From a virus: DNA of 23,226 nucleotides. Under the pieces are notes generated by a model, which did not search any database, was not told the origin of the DNA, and was given only the letters and a program-made list of their open reading frames with translations. Position 1 is the stretch's first letter. Each line of letters opens with the position of its first letter. The stretch is taken from positions 1 to 23,226 of the IMG/VR virus record IMGVR_UViG_3300003873_000067; one strand, given 5' to 3'. Positions 1 through 8,026 of this stretch are shown piece by piece. A program made the position numbers and the translations under genes.

Positions 1-2
1 AT

Positions 3-812
3 AGCTATATAGGTCATGACGATAGTGATAAAGATAAGGCTATAGAGCAGTATTGCAGTGATGTGCTACGAGTACCTGCTTCTATAGGTGTCATCACTAT
101 AGCAGGGGATATAGGTCATGATAACGAGGTGAATAAGCTATTGCTAGATTACTTAGCCAATACTTATGAAGTGCCTGTACTGTTTACAGCAGGTAACCAT
201 GATTTGTACCTAGTTAACAAAGCAAGCAGTGATAAATTTGAAGGGGACTCTTTTAACCGTTTACAGGATATGATTGACTGGGCTAAGGATAAGGACAATG
301 TCCATTACCTAGATGGAGATACCGTAGATGTCAAAGGTGTTACTATAGGCGGTGTAGCAGGTTGGTATGACGGGTCTTACCTAGATTACCCAGTAGCTAC
401 GATAAATGCTGCATGGCCTTCTTATATGCAAGATGCTCGTTACATCGGTAACCAAGGTAAACGGTTTGCTTCACCGTTGGATATATACGATAAGCTAGAT
501 GTAGATAACAAGTTCGCTAGGGTTATAGATGCAGGATGTGATTACCTGTTTACTCATGTAGCTCCTATCAGGAATAAAGGGGTTGTAGCTCCTATGTACC
601 AAGGCGAGCCATCTACTAGCTTCTTTGTTAGTAAAGCTTTGGAGGGTAAAGACTTAGGTAGCATAAAGACTGTACAGTTTGGACACTCACATATGAGGAC
701 TGATAGTGTTATAGATGGTGTTAATTATTTTAATGCTTGCTATGGGTATCAGCATGAGCTTAGATTTCAGGTTAGGGCTAATGTAGTTAAGACCATAGAG
801 GCCGCTAGGTAG
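3..812 (+). CDS. Calcineurin-like metallophosphoesterase (5' end outside window)
   Basis: The frame is open to the left edge of the window, so the true start lies upstream; the first in-window GTG (position 63) is internal. Visible motifs are those of the calcineurin-like metallophosphoesterase fold: GDIGHDN, then GNHD about 30 residues later, a mid-protein FTHVAP histidine, and GHSHMR near the C-terminus. These supply metal ligands for a two-metal centre. The first motif of the family (D-x-H) would be near the missing N-terminus. Such enzymes cleave phosphomono- or phosphodiesters; the phage substrate cannot be told from sequence. It ends 4 bp before the GIY-YIG gene, so both are probably on one transcript. 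Family assignment is firm; the biological role is unknown. Confidence 0.85.
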   Translation, partial: SYIGHDDSDKDKAIEQYCSDVLRVPASIGVITIAGDIGHDNEVNKLLLDYLANTYEVPVLFTAGNHDLYLVNKASSDKFEGDSFNRLQDMIDWAKDKDNVHYLDGDTVDVKGVTIGGVAGWYDGSYLDYPVATINAAWPSYMQDARYIGNQGKRFASPLDIYDKLDVDNKFARVIDAGCDYLFTHVAPIRNKGVVAPMYQGEPSTSFFVSKALEGKDLGSIKTVQFGHSHMRTDSVIDGVNYFNACYGYQHELRFQVRANVVKTIEAAR

Positions 813-816
813 GCTA

Positions 817-1179
817 ATGAAGCTAGCTATTAATACGGGCAGGGTAGTTAAGGAAGGTATCCTGTATCTGCTGTGTATTAGGCTGGAGGATAAAGACCTA
901 GTTAAGGTAGGGGTAACTTGTAGAGGTACGATAGAAGACCGTGTAGAAGAAATCTTACGGGGTATATTCACCAAGTATCGTTACTACCCTTACTGCTATC
1001 CTAAGAGGTTTAGGAAGGTATCCAAGGTATATAGTAAGGAGGCTAGGCTACACAAACTACTAGCTGAGTATAAATATACTACGGAGCATAGTTTTGGAGG
1101 GCATACTGAGTTCTTTGAGATACCTATAGATGAGGTAGTTAAGCATTACGAAAGAATTATAGATGAAGATAAAGATTGA
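817..1179 (+). CDS. GIY-YIG family nuclease (T5orf172/MUG113-like)
   Basis: A 120-residue protein with the layout of the short GIY-YIG nucleases of the T5orf172/MUG113 type. It has a first strand ILYLLCIRLED, the second strand LVKVGVT that replaces the YIG element, an Arg in the following helix (EDRVEEI), the helix EARLHKLLAEY carrying the conserved Glu and His, and the closing GGHTEFFEIP strand. The family cuts DNA, and free-standing members in phages often act as homing-like or recombination-associated endonucleases. It sits directly upstream of the terminase genes and overlaps the next small gene by 17 bp. No separate DNA-binding domain is visible. Target and role are inferred, not shown. 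Confidence 0.75.
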   Translation: MKLAINTGRVVKEGILYLLCIRLEDKDLVKVGVTCRGTIEDRVEEILRGIFTKYRYYPYCYPKRFRKVSKVYSKEARLHKLLAEYKYTTEHSFGGHTEFFEIPIDEVVKHYERIIDEDKD

Positions 1180-1363
1180 TAAACCGAATAAAAGCAGACG
1201 TAGGATAAGGGAGCTAGAGGCTATGTTAGTTGATTTAGACTGGATGATAGACCAACCTAGTTGGCTATGGTATAGGGAAGGGATTAACAGTGCCATACTT
1301 AAGAAACTAGCTATCAAAAAAGAAATACAAACATTAGAGAAAGAGGATGAAACAAATGACTAA
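1163..1363 (+). CDS. Small hypothetical protein
   Basis: A 66-residue highly charged protein with a basic N-terminus (KIKIDKPNKSRRR) and predicted helices (RIRELEAMLVDLDWM; ILKKLAIKKEIQTLEKE) that could pair as a helical hairpin. No family is recognised. It begins inside the end of the nuclease gene and overlaps the start of the next gene by 8 bp, an arrangement typical of translationally coupled phage genes. The ribosome binding site is weak (AAAG upstream), so coupling may drive expression. It is retained as a gene because it exactly bridges its two neighbours. Confidence 0.5.
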   Translation: MKIKIDKPNKSRRRIRELEAMLVDLDWMIDQPSWLWYREGINSAILKKLAIKKEIQTLEKEDETND

Positions 1364-2072
1364 ACTGGTAACCGTAGAGTCGTTACAAGAGGCTATGCCT
1401 AATAGGAAGAAGTTTATCACGCCTGAAGCTGTAGATATAATCAATTCTTCGCTGACGGAGCCTGAGTTCCAAGGAGAGTCGTTATTAAAGACTGCTGTTA
1501 CTTATGAGAATGTGCTGTCTCGGAATAAGGCAAGTATTCCTGAATATCTAAACGCTATCCGGTTCTGTGCATACCTAGTTTCAGAGGATGATAGTATCAC
1601 AGAAGCGTATAAGAAAACGTTTAGGGATAGGCCTTTCGTCAAAGAGCGTATGAACTGTGCTACACACACTAGTTCTTATAGGGAGCTTACAAGTGCCTCC
1701 AGTAGATACCGTAAATCTAAGCTTGTAGTTGATATACTTACTTTAAGCCAAGTACCACTAGACTTGATGTTTACAGGGGCTAGATATAAAGCAGTAAGTG
1801 TCTTAGCTGAGGTAATGGTAACAGCTAAATTAGATAGGGATAAGATTAACGCTGCTAAAGAACTGCTTGCTGCAACTAAAGGACCAGAGAACCTTAAGAT
1901 TGAGCTTGATGTAGGTGTTAAGGAGAGTAGTGCTGTAGACCAGTTAAATGAACAGCTAGCTAGTATAGCGGCTAAGCAGAAACAGCTTATAGAGGCCGGG
2001 GTATCTGACATTAAGGAGTTCGGAGCTATGAAAGTTAAGGACGATGATATTATTGAGGGTGAGCTGTCTTAA
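1356..2072 (+). CDS. Putative terminase small subunit
   Basis: A 238-residue mostly helical protein immediately upstream of the large terminase, the usual place of the small terminase that recognises phage DNA and stimulates packaging. The N-terminal half contains a segment resembling the adaptive-response arrangement of small terminases (ITPEAVDIINSSLTEPEF, then helices up to about residue 150). The C-terminal part holds a coiled-coil-like helix (SAVDQLNEQLASIAAKQKQL) and an acidic tail (DDDIIEGELS). ATG 1356 is preferred to in-frame ATG 1347 because the Shine-Dalgarno AAGAGG abuts 1347 but stands 9 bp from 1356. The assignment rests mainly on position and general architecture. Confidence 0.55.
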   Translation: MTKLVTVESLQEAMPNRKKFITPEAVDIINSSLTEPEFQGESLLKTAVTYENVLSRNKASIPEYLNAIRFCAYLVSEDDSITEAYKKTFRDRPFVKERMNCATHTSSYRELTSASSRYRKSKLVVDILTLSQVPLDLMFTGARYKAVSVLAEVMVTAKLDRDKINAAKELLAATKGPENLKIELDVGVKESSAVDQLNEQLASIAAKQKQLIEAGVSDIKEFGAMKVKDDDIIEGELS

Positions 2073-2114
2073 AGGACTGCAGATGCCTACTTTATTAGCT
2101 TATTAGGGAAACAT

Positions 2115-3683
2115 ATGACTGAACAATATACACCATCACAAGAGGCTCTGAAGTTCATTGCTTTTATACGTGCTGCTGCAGTAGAAGACAACGCTAACGC
2201 AGAGATACACTATAGACTAGCTGATAGATACTTCAGCAAAGAGAAACGAATACTCATAGAGGCTTTTCGTGGTAGTGCTAAAAGCTCGTTAATGGAGTGG
2301 TTTGTAATATACACAGCAGCCATAGGGTATGTGCCTAACTTCGGTAAAGTAAACTTTATAGCTTTTATAGGGGACTCTATGGAGAATGGGGTTAAGAACT
2401 TCTTCAGAAATGTCGTGAGTAAGATAGATAGGTCAAGCTTACTGCAACAGCTAATAACGATACGTAGAAAGACTGACTCTGAGATGGAGCTGGTTAATGC
2501 TGATAAGGTAGAGCTTAATATAAAGGGTTACGGTGCAAGTACCAACATCCGTGGTGTTAGATATAAAGGTAATCGTCCTGATATTGCTATACTAGATGAT
2601 ATCACTACTAACGAAGCTATTAATTCGGAGACTATACAGAATACCATCAACGACAATTTTTATAAGTCTGTAGTGCCTGCCTTACACCCTACTAGGTTTA
2701 AGATATTTTACATAGGTACTCCTATCAGCGAGAATGACCTTATCCATCAGCTTAGTGGTAATAATAAGTGGGCAGTACATAAATTTCCTGTATGCGAGAA
2801 ATTCCCTTGCACTAAAGAAGAATTTAAAGGTAATTGGGAGGACAGATTTCCATACTCATCGGTACGAGATACCTATGATATGCTTGAGGCGTCTGGTAAA
2901 GCTCAGGACTTTTTCCAAGAATACTTATTAGAGATAACCGACCTTAGCAGTAAACTTGTAGATGAAAGCGATATCAAATGGTTTGATCCGGCTATGATAT
3001 ATAAAAACAGACAGTTATATAATTACTACATAGTTACTGACTTCGCTACTAGTACAAAGAAATCTGCAGATTACTCTACTATAGGTGTAGTAGCTATATC
3101 TAGTAATAATGACTGGCTACTTGTAGATGGGCAATGCGTACGCCAATCGATGAATGAGAATATAGATGACGTATTTAAATATGTGAAGAAGTGGAAACCT
3201 ATATCGGTAGGGATAGAGAGCTCTGGACAGCAAGGAGGCTTCTTATCTATCATACAAGAAATGATGATACAGAGAAATATATGGTTCCAATTTGCTAAGA
3301 AACCGGGCAGTAAAGAGGTAGGTATTAGACCTCTAAAGGATAAGGTGCATAGATTTGTTACGGGTGTACAGCCTAAATTCAAACAAGGTAAGGTATGGCT
3401 TCCTAAGCCTGAAATTACTAAGGCTACAAACCTTAGACTACATACACTAGTAGAAGAACTTACAGCCGAACTAAGTAAACTGACCTTGTCAGGCGGAGTT
3501 AAGGCACTAGCCCATGATGATGCATTAGACTTGCTTAACCAATTGAGCGAGATGGAAACTTATGCACCTTCTGAGGAGGATATCACCCCTTCAGATAGAA
3601 TAGACGATGATGGCTATGTATGGACATCTATGTGGGACGATGATGAAAATGGTGATGGAGGGTCAAGTAATATTATATTTTAG
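2115..3683 (+). CDS. Terminase large subunit (packaging ATPase/nuclease)
   Basis: A 522-residue protein with the two domains of a phage DNA-packaging motor. The ATPase domain has a Walker A-like loop EAFRGSAKSS (about residues 48-57) and a Walker B strand with catalytic acids, PDIAILDDI (about 155-163), followed by the coupling segment FKIFYIGTP. The RNase H-like nuclease domain starts at YYIVTDFATS (Asp near 308), continues with VGIESSG (near 366) and ends with AHDDALDLL (near 467), giving the expected metal-binding acids. It translocates DNA into the prohead through the portal and cuts the concatemer. The start has a clear Shine-Dalgarno (AGGGAAACAT before ATG). Length is normal for the family and the C-terminus is acidic. 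Confidence 0.93.
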   Translation: MTEQYTPSQEALKFIAFIRAAAVEDNANAEIHYRLADRYFSKEKRILIEAFRGSAKSSLMEWFVIYTAAIGYVPNFGKVNFIAFIGDSMENGVKNFFRNVVSKIDRSSLLQQLITIRRKTDSEMELVNADKVELNIKGYGASTNIRGVRYKGNRPDIAILDDITTNEAINSETIQNTINDNFYKSVVPALHPTRFKIFYIGTPISENDLIHQLSGNNKWAVHKFPVCEKFPCTKEEFKGNWEDRFPYSSVRDTYDMLEASGKAQDFFQEYLLEITDLSSKLVDESDIKWFDPAMIYKNRQLYNYYIVTDFATSTKKSADYSTIGVVAISSNNDWLLVDGQCVRQSMNENIDDVFKYVKKWKPISVGIESSGQQGGFLSIIQEMMIQRNIWFQFAKKPGSKEVGIRPLKDKVHRFVTGVQPKFKQGKVWLPKPEITKATNLRLHTLVEELTAELSKLTLSGGVKALAHDDALDLLNQLSEMETYAPSEEDITPSDRIDDDGYVWTSMWDDDENGDGGSSNIIF

Positions 3684-3696
3684 AGGTGTGATATGT

Positions 3697-3702
3697 TATA
3701 AT
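3697..3702 (+). promoter_or_regulatory. Extended -10 promoter candidate upstream of adaptor gene
   Basis: TATAAT preceded by TGT (TGn extended -10), 32 bp upstream of the preferred adaptor start at 3734. No convincing -35 box is visible. The same TGTTATAAT string recurs in other intergenic gaps of this window. Confidence 0.4.
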
Positions 3703-3733
3703 GGTAGCTTCTATAATAGGGGTTTTTAGCGTA

Positions 3734-4348
3734 ATGACACTACAAGATGTAATCTCTTTAGCTGCTACGGGAGAGCTAAAGAACCTAGCAATTAAAACTG
3801 ATGTACCTACTGTACTGGACTACATTAATCTCGGTATGATAGAGCTGTATAAACGTTTTCCTTTAAACATAGCGGAGTATACGTTTACAAGAACTCTTAC
3901 AGATACCCTATATACACTACCAACAGACTGTATGTGGGTACTATCTGCTTATGGCCCAGCTGAGATAAACCAGAAAGTACAATTTGTGGAGTTACCTATT
4001 AATGATGAGAATACGCCTTACAGTGTTTACACAGTTAGCTGGAATAAGCTACAAGTAGGGCCATCTGTAGCTACCGGCTATGTAAACTTAATATACAGTG
4101 CCAACGCCCCTCACTACACTTCTGCTGACCTAGCTAAACCTATTGACCTACCTGACCAATTTATCGAGCCTTTACTTAATTACGTAGGGTATAGAGGTCA
4201 TGGAGCTATGAACGGTAATATCCAAGCAGAGAGCAATACGCACTACCAAAGATTTGAATTAGGTTGTAAGCGTATTCTAAAAGAAGGTATGTACGATCAG
4301 AACAGCCTGCATACAAATAATAGAATTACTACTAGAGGTTTTGTTTAA
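3734..4348 (+). CDS. Putative head-tail adaptor / connector protein
   Basis: A 204-residue protein with a helical N-terminus (MTLQDVISLAATGELKNLA) and the segment VLDYINLGMIELYKRFPL. This resembles phage connector proteins that plug under the portal: helices packing on an inserted beta domain (residues about 60-130, YTFTRTLTDTLYTLP onward), then returning to helices (PIDLPDQFIEPLLNYVGYRGH). ATG 3734 is preferred over ATG 3701 because 3701 lies inside the TATAAT box, whereas 3734 has AGGGG 10 bp upstream and starts in the pattern usual for this type of protein. The stop overlaps the fibre start as TAATG. The function is inferred from fold-like pattern and from its place after the large terminase. 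Confidence 0.5.
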   Translation: MTLQDVISLAATGELKNLAIKTDVPTVLDYINLGMIELYKRFPLNIAEYTFTRTLTDTLYTLPTDCMWVLSAYGPAEINQKVQFVELPINDENTPYSVYTVSWNKLQVGPSVATGYVNLIYSANAPHYTSADLAKPIDLPDQFIEPLLNYVGYRGHGAMNGNIQAESNTHYQRFELGCKRILKEGMYDQNSLHTNNRITTRGFV

Positions 4349-7320
4349 TGTCCTATCGTGTACCCTCCAATCCTGCATTCACCTCTAACATAGGTACAAC
4401 ATTCTACGAAGCTGTGGATAGTGTTAGTAAACACCTCGCTGCTATAGATGCCATAGCTGCTGGAAACTTTGATACGTTAATAGCTTCTTTTAACCAGGCT
4501 AAAGACTTTACAGGTATTACTGTTAGAAGTGGCACTACTGCGTCATGGGACCCAGTAACTAAGGTTCTTACAGTGCCTACCGTAAAAGGTGATGCAGGAG
4601 CTAAGGGAGACACAGGCAACCCCGGTCCTCAAGGTATTCAAGGTAAAAGGGGTTATAAAGGAGCTCAAGGTAAGCCTGGTAATGACCTACTATTAACAGA
4701 CATAAGCTATATCGGCGGAGGTCAGTTCACTTGGACATTCTCTGATAACACTACCTACACCACTCCTGACCTGCGAGGTATTCAAGGCCCTAAAGGTAAT
4801 ACCGGACAAAGTGTACATCATTCTAGTCCTACATCTACTACAGACCCTCACGGAAACTTCGGGAAATTTGGTGAGATAGACACTTACACCTTATGGGGGG
4901 ATCCGGACGAAACTATAAACCTAGGTGACTTTGTAGTAGGTAACGGCCTAGACCCTACCTACGTAGGTGCTTATGGCTATATGCAGAGAATTACTTATGA
5001 CACTAACCAGAACGGCATAGTAGACGACTCAGAAAGGTTGGGTGGAAAGCCTCTTACACAAATTGAACAAGAACGTGCAACCGCAATACACAGTGCTATG
5101 ACGGCTTTAGGGGCTACCATAATAGTAGCTACCATAGCCGAAAGAGACGCCTTATCAGGACTGATAGCTAAAGACACCGTATTCGTAAAAGATGCTGGTA
5201 ACGGGTTATGGGCATACTATATAGTATCAGCAATCACAGACGGCTCTGGAGCTACTAGCACATTCTTATGTATTAATGATGAATGGGCGTATACCCACAC
5301 AAGTACTAAGGAGGCTATTAAGACAGCGTATGAAAGCAACCTAAACACTAATGCCTATACAGACGCAGAAGTACAATTTATAGACGTGGCTACCGCTTTA
5401 ACAACTACCAATACTACATTACCCTCTGGGATTAATGAGCTTAAGAGCATAACCGACACGTTAAACGCTGGATTAGCTACTGAAAGTGATCGAATAACTG
5501 CGGAGATATCTACTAGAAGCACTAATGAGGGCACACTCACAAATCTAACTACTACTGCTAAATCTGACTTAGTGTCTTCTATTAATGAGGTATTAGGAAA
5601 CCTTAATACCCATGAGGCTTCTATAGCAGCTCACGGAGTTACTGAGGTGGTAGGGGCTGTAGATACACAAACACTAACTAATAAAACTATTACAAGCTCA
5701 ACTAATACTGTGGCAGCGGACTACGAGCATACTGAGGTGACTAATAGTACTGGTAGCACATTACCGAAGTATAGCGTTGTGACTATTGACACTGTACAGA
5801 ACCTATCGATTACTTCTGTAAAACTACAATCAGCTAGTACGGAAATGGCTGTAGGCATCACACTAGACACAATCGCTGCAGGAGCTACTGGGCGTATCGC
5901 AATCTCTGGTACAGTTATCGGTATAGACACATCTTCATGGGTAGAAGGGACTCTACTATACTCTGATGGTACAGGAGGTCTTACACCGACTAAAGCGACT
6001 TCAGGTAGCTACCAATCAGTTGCAACAGTTACCGTCTCAGGCGTACCCGGTAAACTGCTAGTCAACTTTAAAGACCATGTTACTATAGCGTCAGCAACTA
6101 CGCAGGGCGTCGTAAAACTAGTAGATAACGTTACTACCGCAAGTGCGGCAGACGCATTAACAGCTAAACAAGGTAAGCTGCTCAACGATAGACTTGCCGT
6201 AGTAGAAAGCACGTATATCTCTAGCGGTACTACTGTAGCGGCTACAAGCACTACTAATGGCAGTACAGTATCTATCACAGGGGACGTAGTCGGTACAACT
6301 AACGTAGCTACTAATGGTGATATAAGCGTACCTGTGCAAGTAGTAGATAACTCGCATAACCATGTAATAAGTAATGTGACAGGGTTACAGACTGCATTAA
6401 ATAACAAATTTGATAAGGCTGGCGGAACTATATCCGGCAACCTCACTATAGCAGGTAACCTGACTATTAGTGGGGGCACTACTACAGTAAGTAGTACTAC
6501 GGTAACTACTGCAGATAATGTCATTACAGTAAATGCCGGAGAGGCTGGTGCAGGTGTTACAGCAGGCAAAGCAGGTATTGAAGTAGACAGAGGTACTGCT
6601 ACTAACTATACATTTATATTTGATGAGGCTAGCGGAACGTTTAGAGCAGGTACTCTAGCAGCTACTCAGCCAGTTGCTACAAGAGAAGATGCACCATTAG
6701 CGAATGGCATTGCTGTATGGGATAGCACTACATTTAGCTTTAAAACTACTGCAACACCTACAGTCACTAGTCTTACTGCCACAAGTATATCGGTATCAGG
6801 CACAGTAAATGGCAGAGATATAGCCATAGATGGAGCTAAATTAGACACTATTGCGGCAAATGCTACAGGTGACCAGCTAGCTAGTCAAGTACCTTATACT
6901 AATACCGCTTCTGCACTAACCGCTACTAACGTACAGGCAGCACTAGATGAGGTGGAAGGTAACGTTAGCACACATAAACTGGATACTGCTAACCCCCATA
7001 ACGTAACAAAGACACAACTAGGTTTAGGGAATGTAGATAACACAGCGGATACAGCTAAGAATGTGCTATCAGCCACTAAATGGACTACAGCTAGAACTAT
7101 TAGTGTAGCAGGGTCACAGACTGGTACTGTAGTACTTGACGGTACTGCTAATGCTACCTTAACACTTTCTAATACCCCTAGCAATCTAATGGCAGACATT
7201 AAAACTGTAGATGGTACTGGAAGTGGACTAGATGCAGATTTACTAGACGGCAAACAAGGCGTAGACTATGAACAGTTCGCTATAGATAGTGCAATGGCTA
7301 TGGCTATAGCATTGGCATAA
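4348..7320 (+). CDS. Tail fibre protein with collagen-like segments
   Basis: A 990-residue low-complexity Thr/Ala/Ser/Asn-rich protein typical of trimeric phage fibres. After an N-terminal domain that may attach to the virion (residues 1-75) come Gly-X-Y collagen-like repeats (about 79-112, KGDAGAKGDTGNPGPQGIQG) and a second short stretch near 142-153 (RGIQGPKGNTGQ). Further modules follow: repeated INELKSI and SINEVLGNLNTH helices, a TLTNKTIT element (near 438), a beta domain through about 575, ADALTAKQGKLLNDRL (near 605), NPHNVTKTQLGLGNVDNT (near 885) and GLDADLLDGKQG close to the end. These last motifs recur in many phage fibres. It is the likely receptor-binding fibre or its shaft. It starts by TAATG overlap with the adaptor gene. 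Confidence 0.88.
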   Translation: MSYRVPSNPAFTSNIGTTFYEAVDSVSKHLAAIDAIAAGNFDTLIASFNQAKDFTGITVRSGTTASWDPVTKVLTVPTVKGDAGAKGDTGNPGPQGIQGKRGYKGAQGKPGNDLLLTDISYIGGGQFTWTFSDNTTYTTPDLRGIQGPKGNTGQSVHHSSPTSTTDPHGNFGKFGEIDTYTLWGDPDETINLGDFVVGNGLDPTYVGAYGYMQRITYDTNQNGIVDDSERLGGKPLTQIEQERATAIHSAMTALGATIIVATIAERDALSGLIAKDTVFVKDAGNGLWAYYIVSAITDGSGATSTFLCINDEWAYTHTSTKEAIKTAYESNLNTNAYTDAEVQFIDVATALTTTNTTLPSGINELKSITDTLNAGLATESDRITAEISTRSTNEGTLTNLTTTAKSDLVSSINEVLGNLNTHEASIAAHGVTEVVGAVDTQTLTNKTITSSTNTVAADYEHTEVTNSTGSTLPKYSVVTIDTVQNLSITSVKLQSASTEMAVGITLDTIAAGATGRIAISGTVIGIDTSSWVEGTLLYSDGTGGLTPTKATSGSYQSVATVTVSGVPGKLLVNFKDHVTIASATTQGVVKLVDNVTTASAADALTAKQGKLLNDRLAVVESTYISSGTTVAATSTTNGSTVSITGDVVGTTNVATNGDISVPVQVVDNSHNHVISNVTGLQTALNNKFDKAGGTISGNLTIAGNLTISGGTTTVSSTTVTTADNVITVNAGEAGAGVTAGKAGIEVDRGTATNYTFIFDEASGTFRAGTLAATQPVATREDAPLANGIAVWDSTTFSFKTTATPTVTSLTATSISVSGTVNGRDIAIDGAKLDTIAANATGDQLASQVPYTNTASALTATNVQAALDEVEGNVSTHKLDTANPHNVTKTQLGLGNVDNTADTAKNVLSATKWTTARTISVAGSQTGTVVLDGTANATLTLSNTPSNLMADIKTVDGTGSGLDADLLDGKQGVDYEQFAIDSAMAMAIALA

Positions 7321-7332
7321 TTAAAAGCTACG

Positions 7333-7363
7333 CTATAACTACTGTTTGTTATAATGGTTATAG
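7333..7363 (+). promoter_or_regulatory. Extended -10 promoter inside a 7-bp inverted repeat
   Basis: TGTTATAAT, with the -10 at 7350-7355, lies between the arms CTATAAC (7333-7339) and GTTATAG (7357-7363). No clear -35 is seen. It would serve the small structural gene at 7427, together with a second -10 at 7396. Confidence 0.4.
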
Positions 7364-7370
7364 TAAGTAC

Positions 7371-7401
7371 TTGTGTAATTTTGTGCTAGGAAAGGTATAA
7401 T
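7371..7401 (+). promoter_or_regulatory. Second promoter candidate for the 7427 gene
   Basis: GGTATAAT with the -10 at 7396-7401. The weak -35 candidate TTGTGT (7371-7376) is 19 bp upstream, longer than ideal. A start near 7408 would leave a leader of about 20 nt that includes the AAAAGGA ribosome binding site. Confidence 0.35.
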
Positions 7402-7426
7402 AATATCAAGATAAAAGGAAATATAG

Positions 7427-7732
7427 ATGGCAAATACGTTTAAAAGTTATAACACCTCAGGCGTTACGACAAGCACAGCAGTATACACTGCCCCTACGGC
7501 TACACAAACTACGGTTATAGGGCTTAGTATAGCTAACACATCAGGAGTAGCTACGGTAGCTAGTTTACTTAGAGGTACTACGTATATTGTCAAAGATGCA
7601 CCAGTACCTGCAGGAGGTTCTTTAATAGCTATTGGGGCTGATCAGAAAGTGGTTGTAGTGGCCGGTGAAACACTTAATGTGGTAGCTGATAATCCCGTAG
7701 ATGTATGCACCTCTGTTTTAGAGATAAGTTAG
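7427..7732 (+). CDS. Small beta-rich virion protein (probable)
   Basis: A 101-residue protein, rich in Thr, Val and Ala with almost no charged helices, which reads as one small beta sandwich: alternating strands such as QTTVIGLSIAN, ATVASLLRG, TTYIVKDAPV, GSLIAIGADQKVVVVAGETLNV and VCTSVLEIS. Similar small proteins are found beside fibre and head genes in marine-type podoviruses, where they are treated as virion or decoration proteins. It has its own promoters and a strong ribosome binding site (AAAAGGAAATATAG before ATG), suggesting high expression and hence a multi-copy structural role. The exact function is unknown. Confidence 0.6.
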   Translation: MANTFKSYNTSGVTTSTAVYTAPTATQTTVIGLSIANTSGVATVASLLRGTTYIVKDAPVPAGGSLIAIGADQKVVVVAGETLNVVADNPVDVCTSVLEIS

Positions 7733-7750
7733 TAAGTACAGACTACTTCG

Positions 7751-7770
7751 TATACGCTAAACAGCGTATA
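7751..7770 (+). other. Perfect 8-bp stem-loop, AAAC loop
   Basis: TATACGCT and AGCGTATA enclose the loop AAAC just after the 7427 gene. No T-tract follows, so it is not a standard terminator. It may protect an mRNA 3' end or be a processing site. Confidence 0.5.
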
Positions 7771-7850
7771 GGAGTGGCTATAAGTAAATTTACCTTAGCG
7801 ATATTGTTATATACGGTATATGTCATAAAATATTGCAGTAAAACTAACAA

Positions 7851-7876
7851 ACATTATACATAAAGAGGTATAATGT
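7851..7876 (+). promoter_or_regulatory. GGTATAAT promoter inside a 9-bp inverted repeat
   Basis: ACATTATAC (7851-7859) and GTATAATGT (7868-7876) are perfect reverse complements separated by 8 bp. The right arm contains TATAAT (7869-7874). Transcription would start near 7880. The same bases could also be read as a ribosome site (AAGAGG) before ATG 7873, so the assignment is open. Confidence 0.4.
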
Positions 7877-7878
7877 AC

Positions 7879-7975
7879 AGTGCTTTTGCGATGCATGTAA
7901 ACATTACAGGTAATTTACGTCATCTAATAAAGGGTAAGGCAGTAAGCATATACATACGTAGCTTACAAAAGCGTT
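7879..7975 (+). ncRNA. Candidate three-way-junction RNA / structured 5' leader
   Basis: AGTGCTTTTG (7879-7888) can pair with CAAAAGCGTT (7966-7975) as a 10-bp closing helix with two G-U pairs. It encloses two hairpins: one at 7895-7920 (GTAAA..TTA, CAGG loop, TAATTTAC, with a 2-nt bulge) and one at 7942-7966 (GTAAGC/GCTTAC, 13-nt loop; its last base competes with the closing helix). The 5' side of the closing helix coincides with the start predicted from the TATAAT at 7869. It may be an independent RNA or a translational regulator of the fibre gene at 8027. It was found by hand pairing only, with no covariance evidence. Confidence 0.35.
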
Positions 7976-8026
7976 AACTATTACAGGACTAATAAATAGT
8001 ATGATGAAACTGATGAGGAGTAATTT

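Larger units (their letters stand above)
7733..8026 (+). other. Non-coding, dyad-rich intergenic region (294 bp)
   Basis: The longest gap in the window. From left to right it holds a stem-loop (7751-7770), a 13-bp palindrome ATATAC-G-GTATAT (7809-7821), a possible weak promoter TTGTTA-N16-TAAAAT (7804-7831), a 9-bp inverted repeat containing TATAAT (7851-7876), a candidate branched RNA (7879-7975), and a 6-bp stem ACTATT/AATAGT (7977-8000). The fibre ribosome binding site AGGAG (8016-8020) follows. No convincing protein gene is seen. Confidence 0.6.

Noticed and set aside
1347-1355. Upstream in-frame start for the small terminase
   Set aside because: The Shine-Dalgarno directly abuts ATG 1347, so ATG 1356 with 9-bp spacing is preferred.
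3701-3733. Longer N-terminus for the adaptor-like protein
   Set aside because: ATG 3701 overlaps the TATAAT element and the added residues look unlike the family start; 3734 has AGGGG upstream.
6009-6569. 186-codon open frame on the - strand within the collagen-like fibre gene
   Set aside because: It lies wholly inside the fibre gene, is a low-complexity Val/Thr/Ser shadow of Thr/Ala-rich coding sequence, and has no ribosome site or gap around it.
7873-7977. 34-codon frame starting in the TATAAT box, preceded by AAGAGG
   Set aside because: The start lies inside a probable -10 and inverted repeat, spacing to the ribosome site is short, and the region is better explained as structured RNA. 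Kept only as a competing reading.
8006-8018. GAAACTGATGAGG resembling hammerhead ribozyme core elements
   Set aside because: In a hammerhead, GAAA and CTGATGA are separated by stems in the opposite cyclic order. Here they are adjacent and no flanking helices or cleavage triplet fit.
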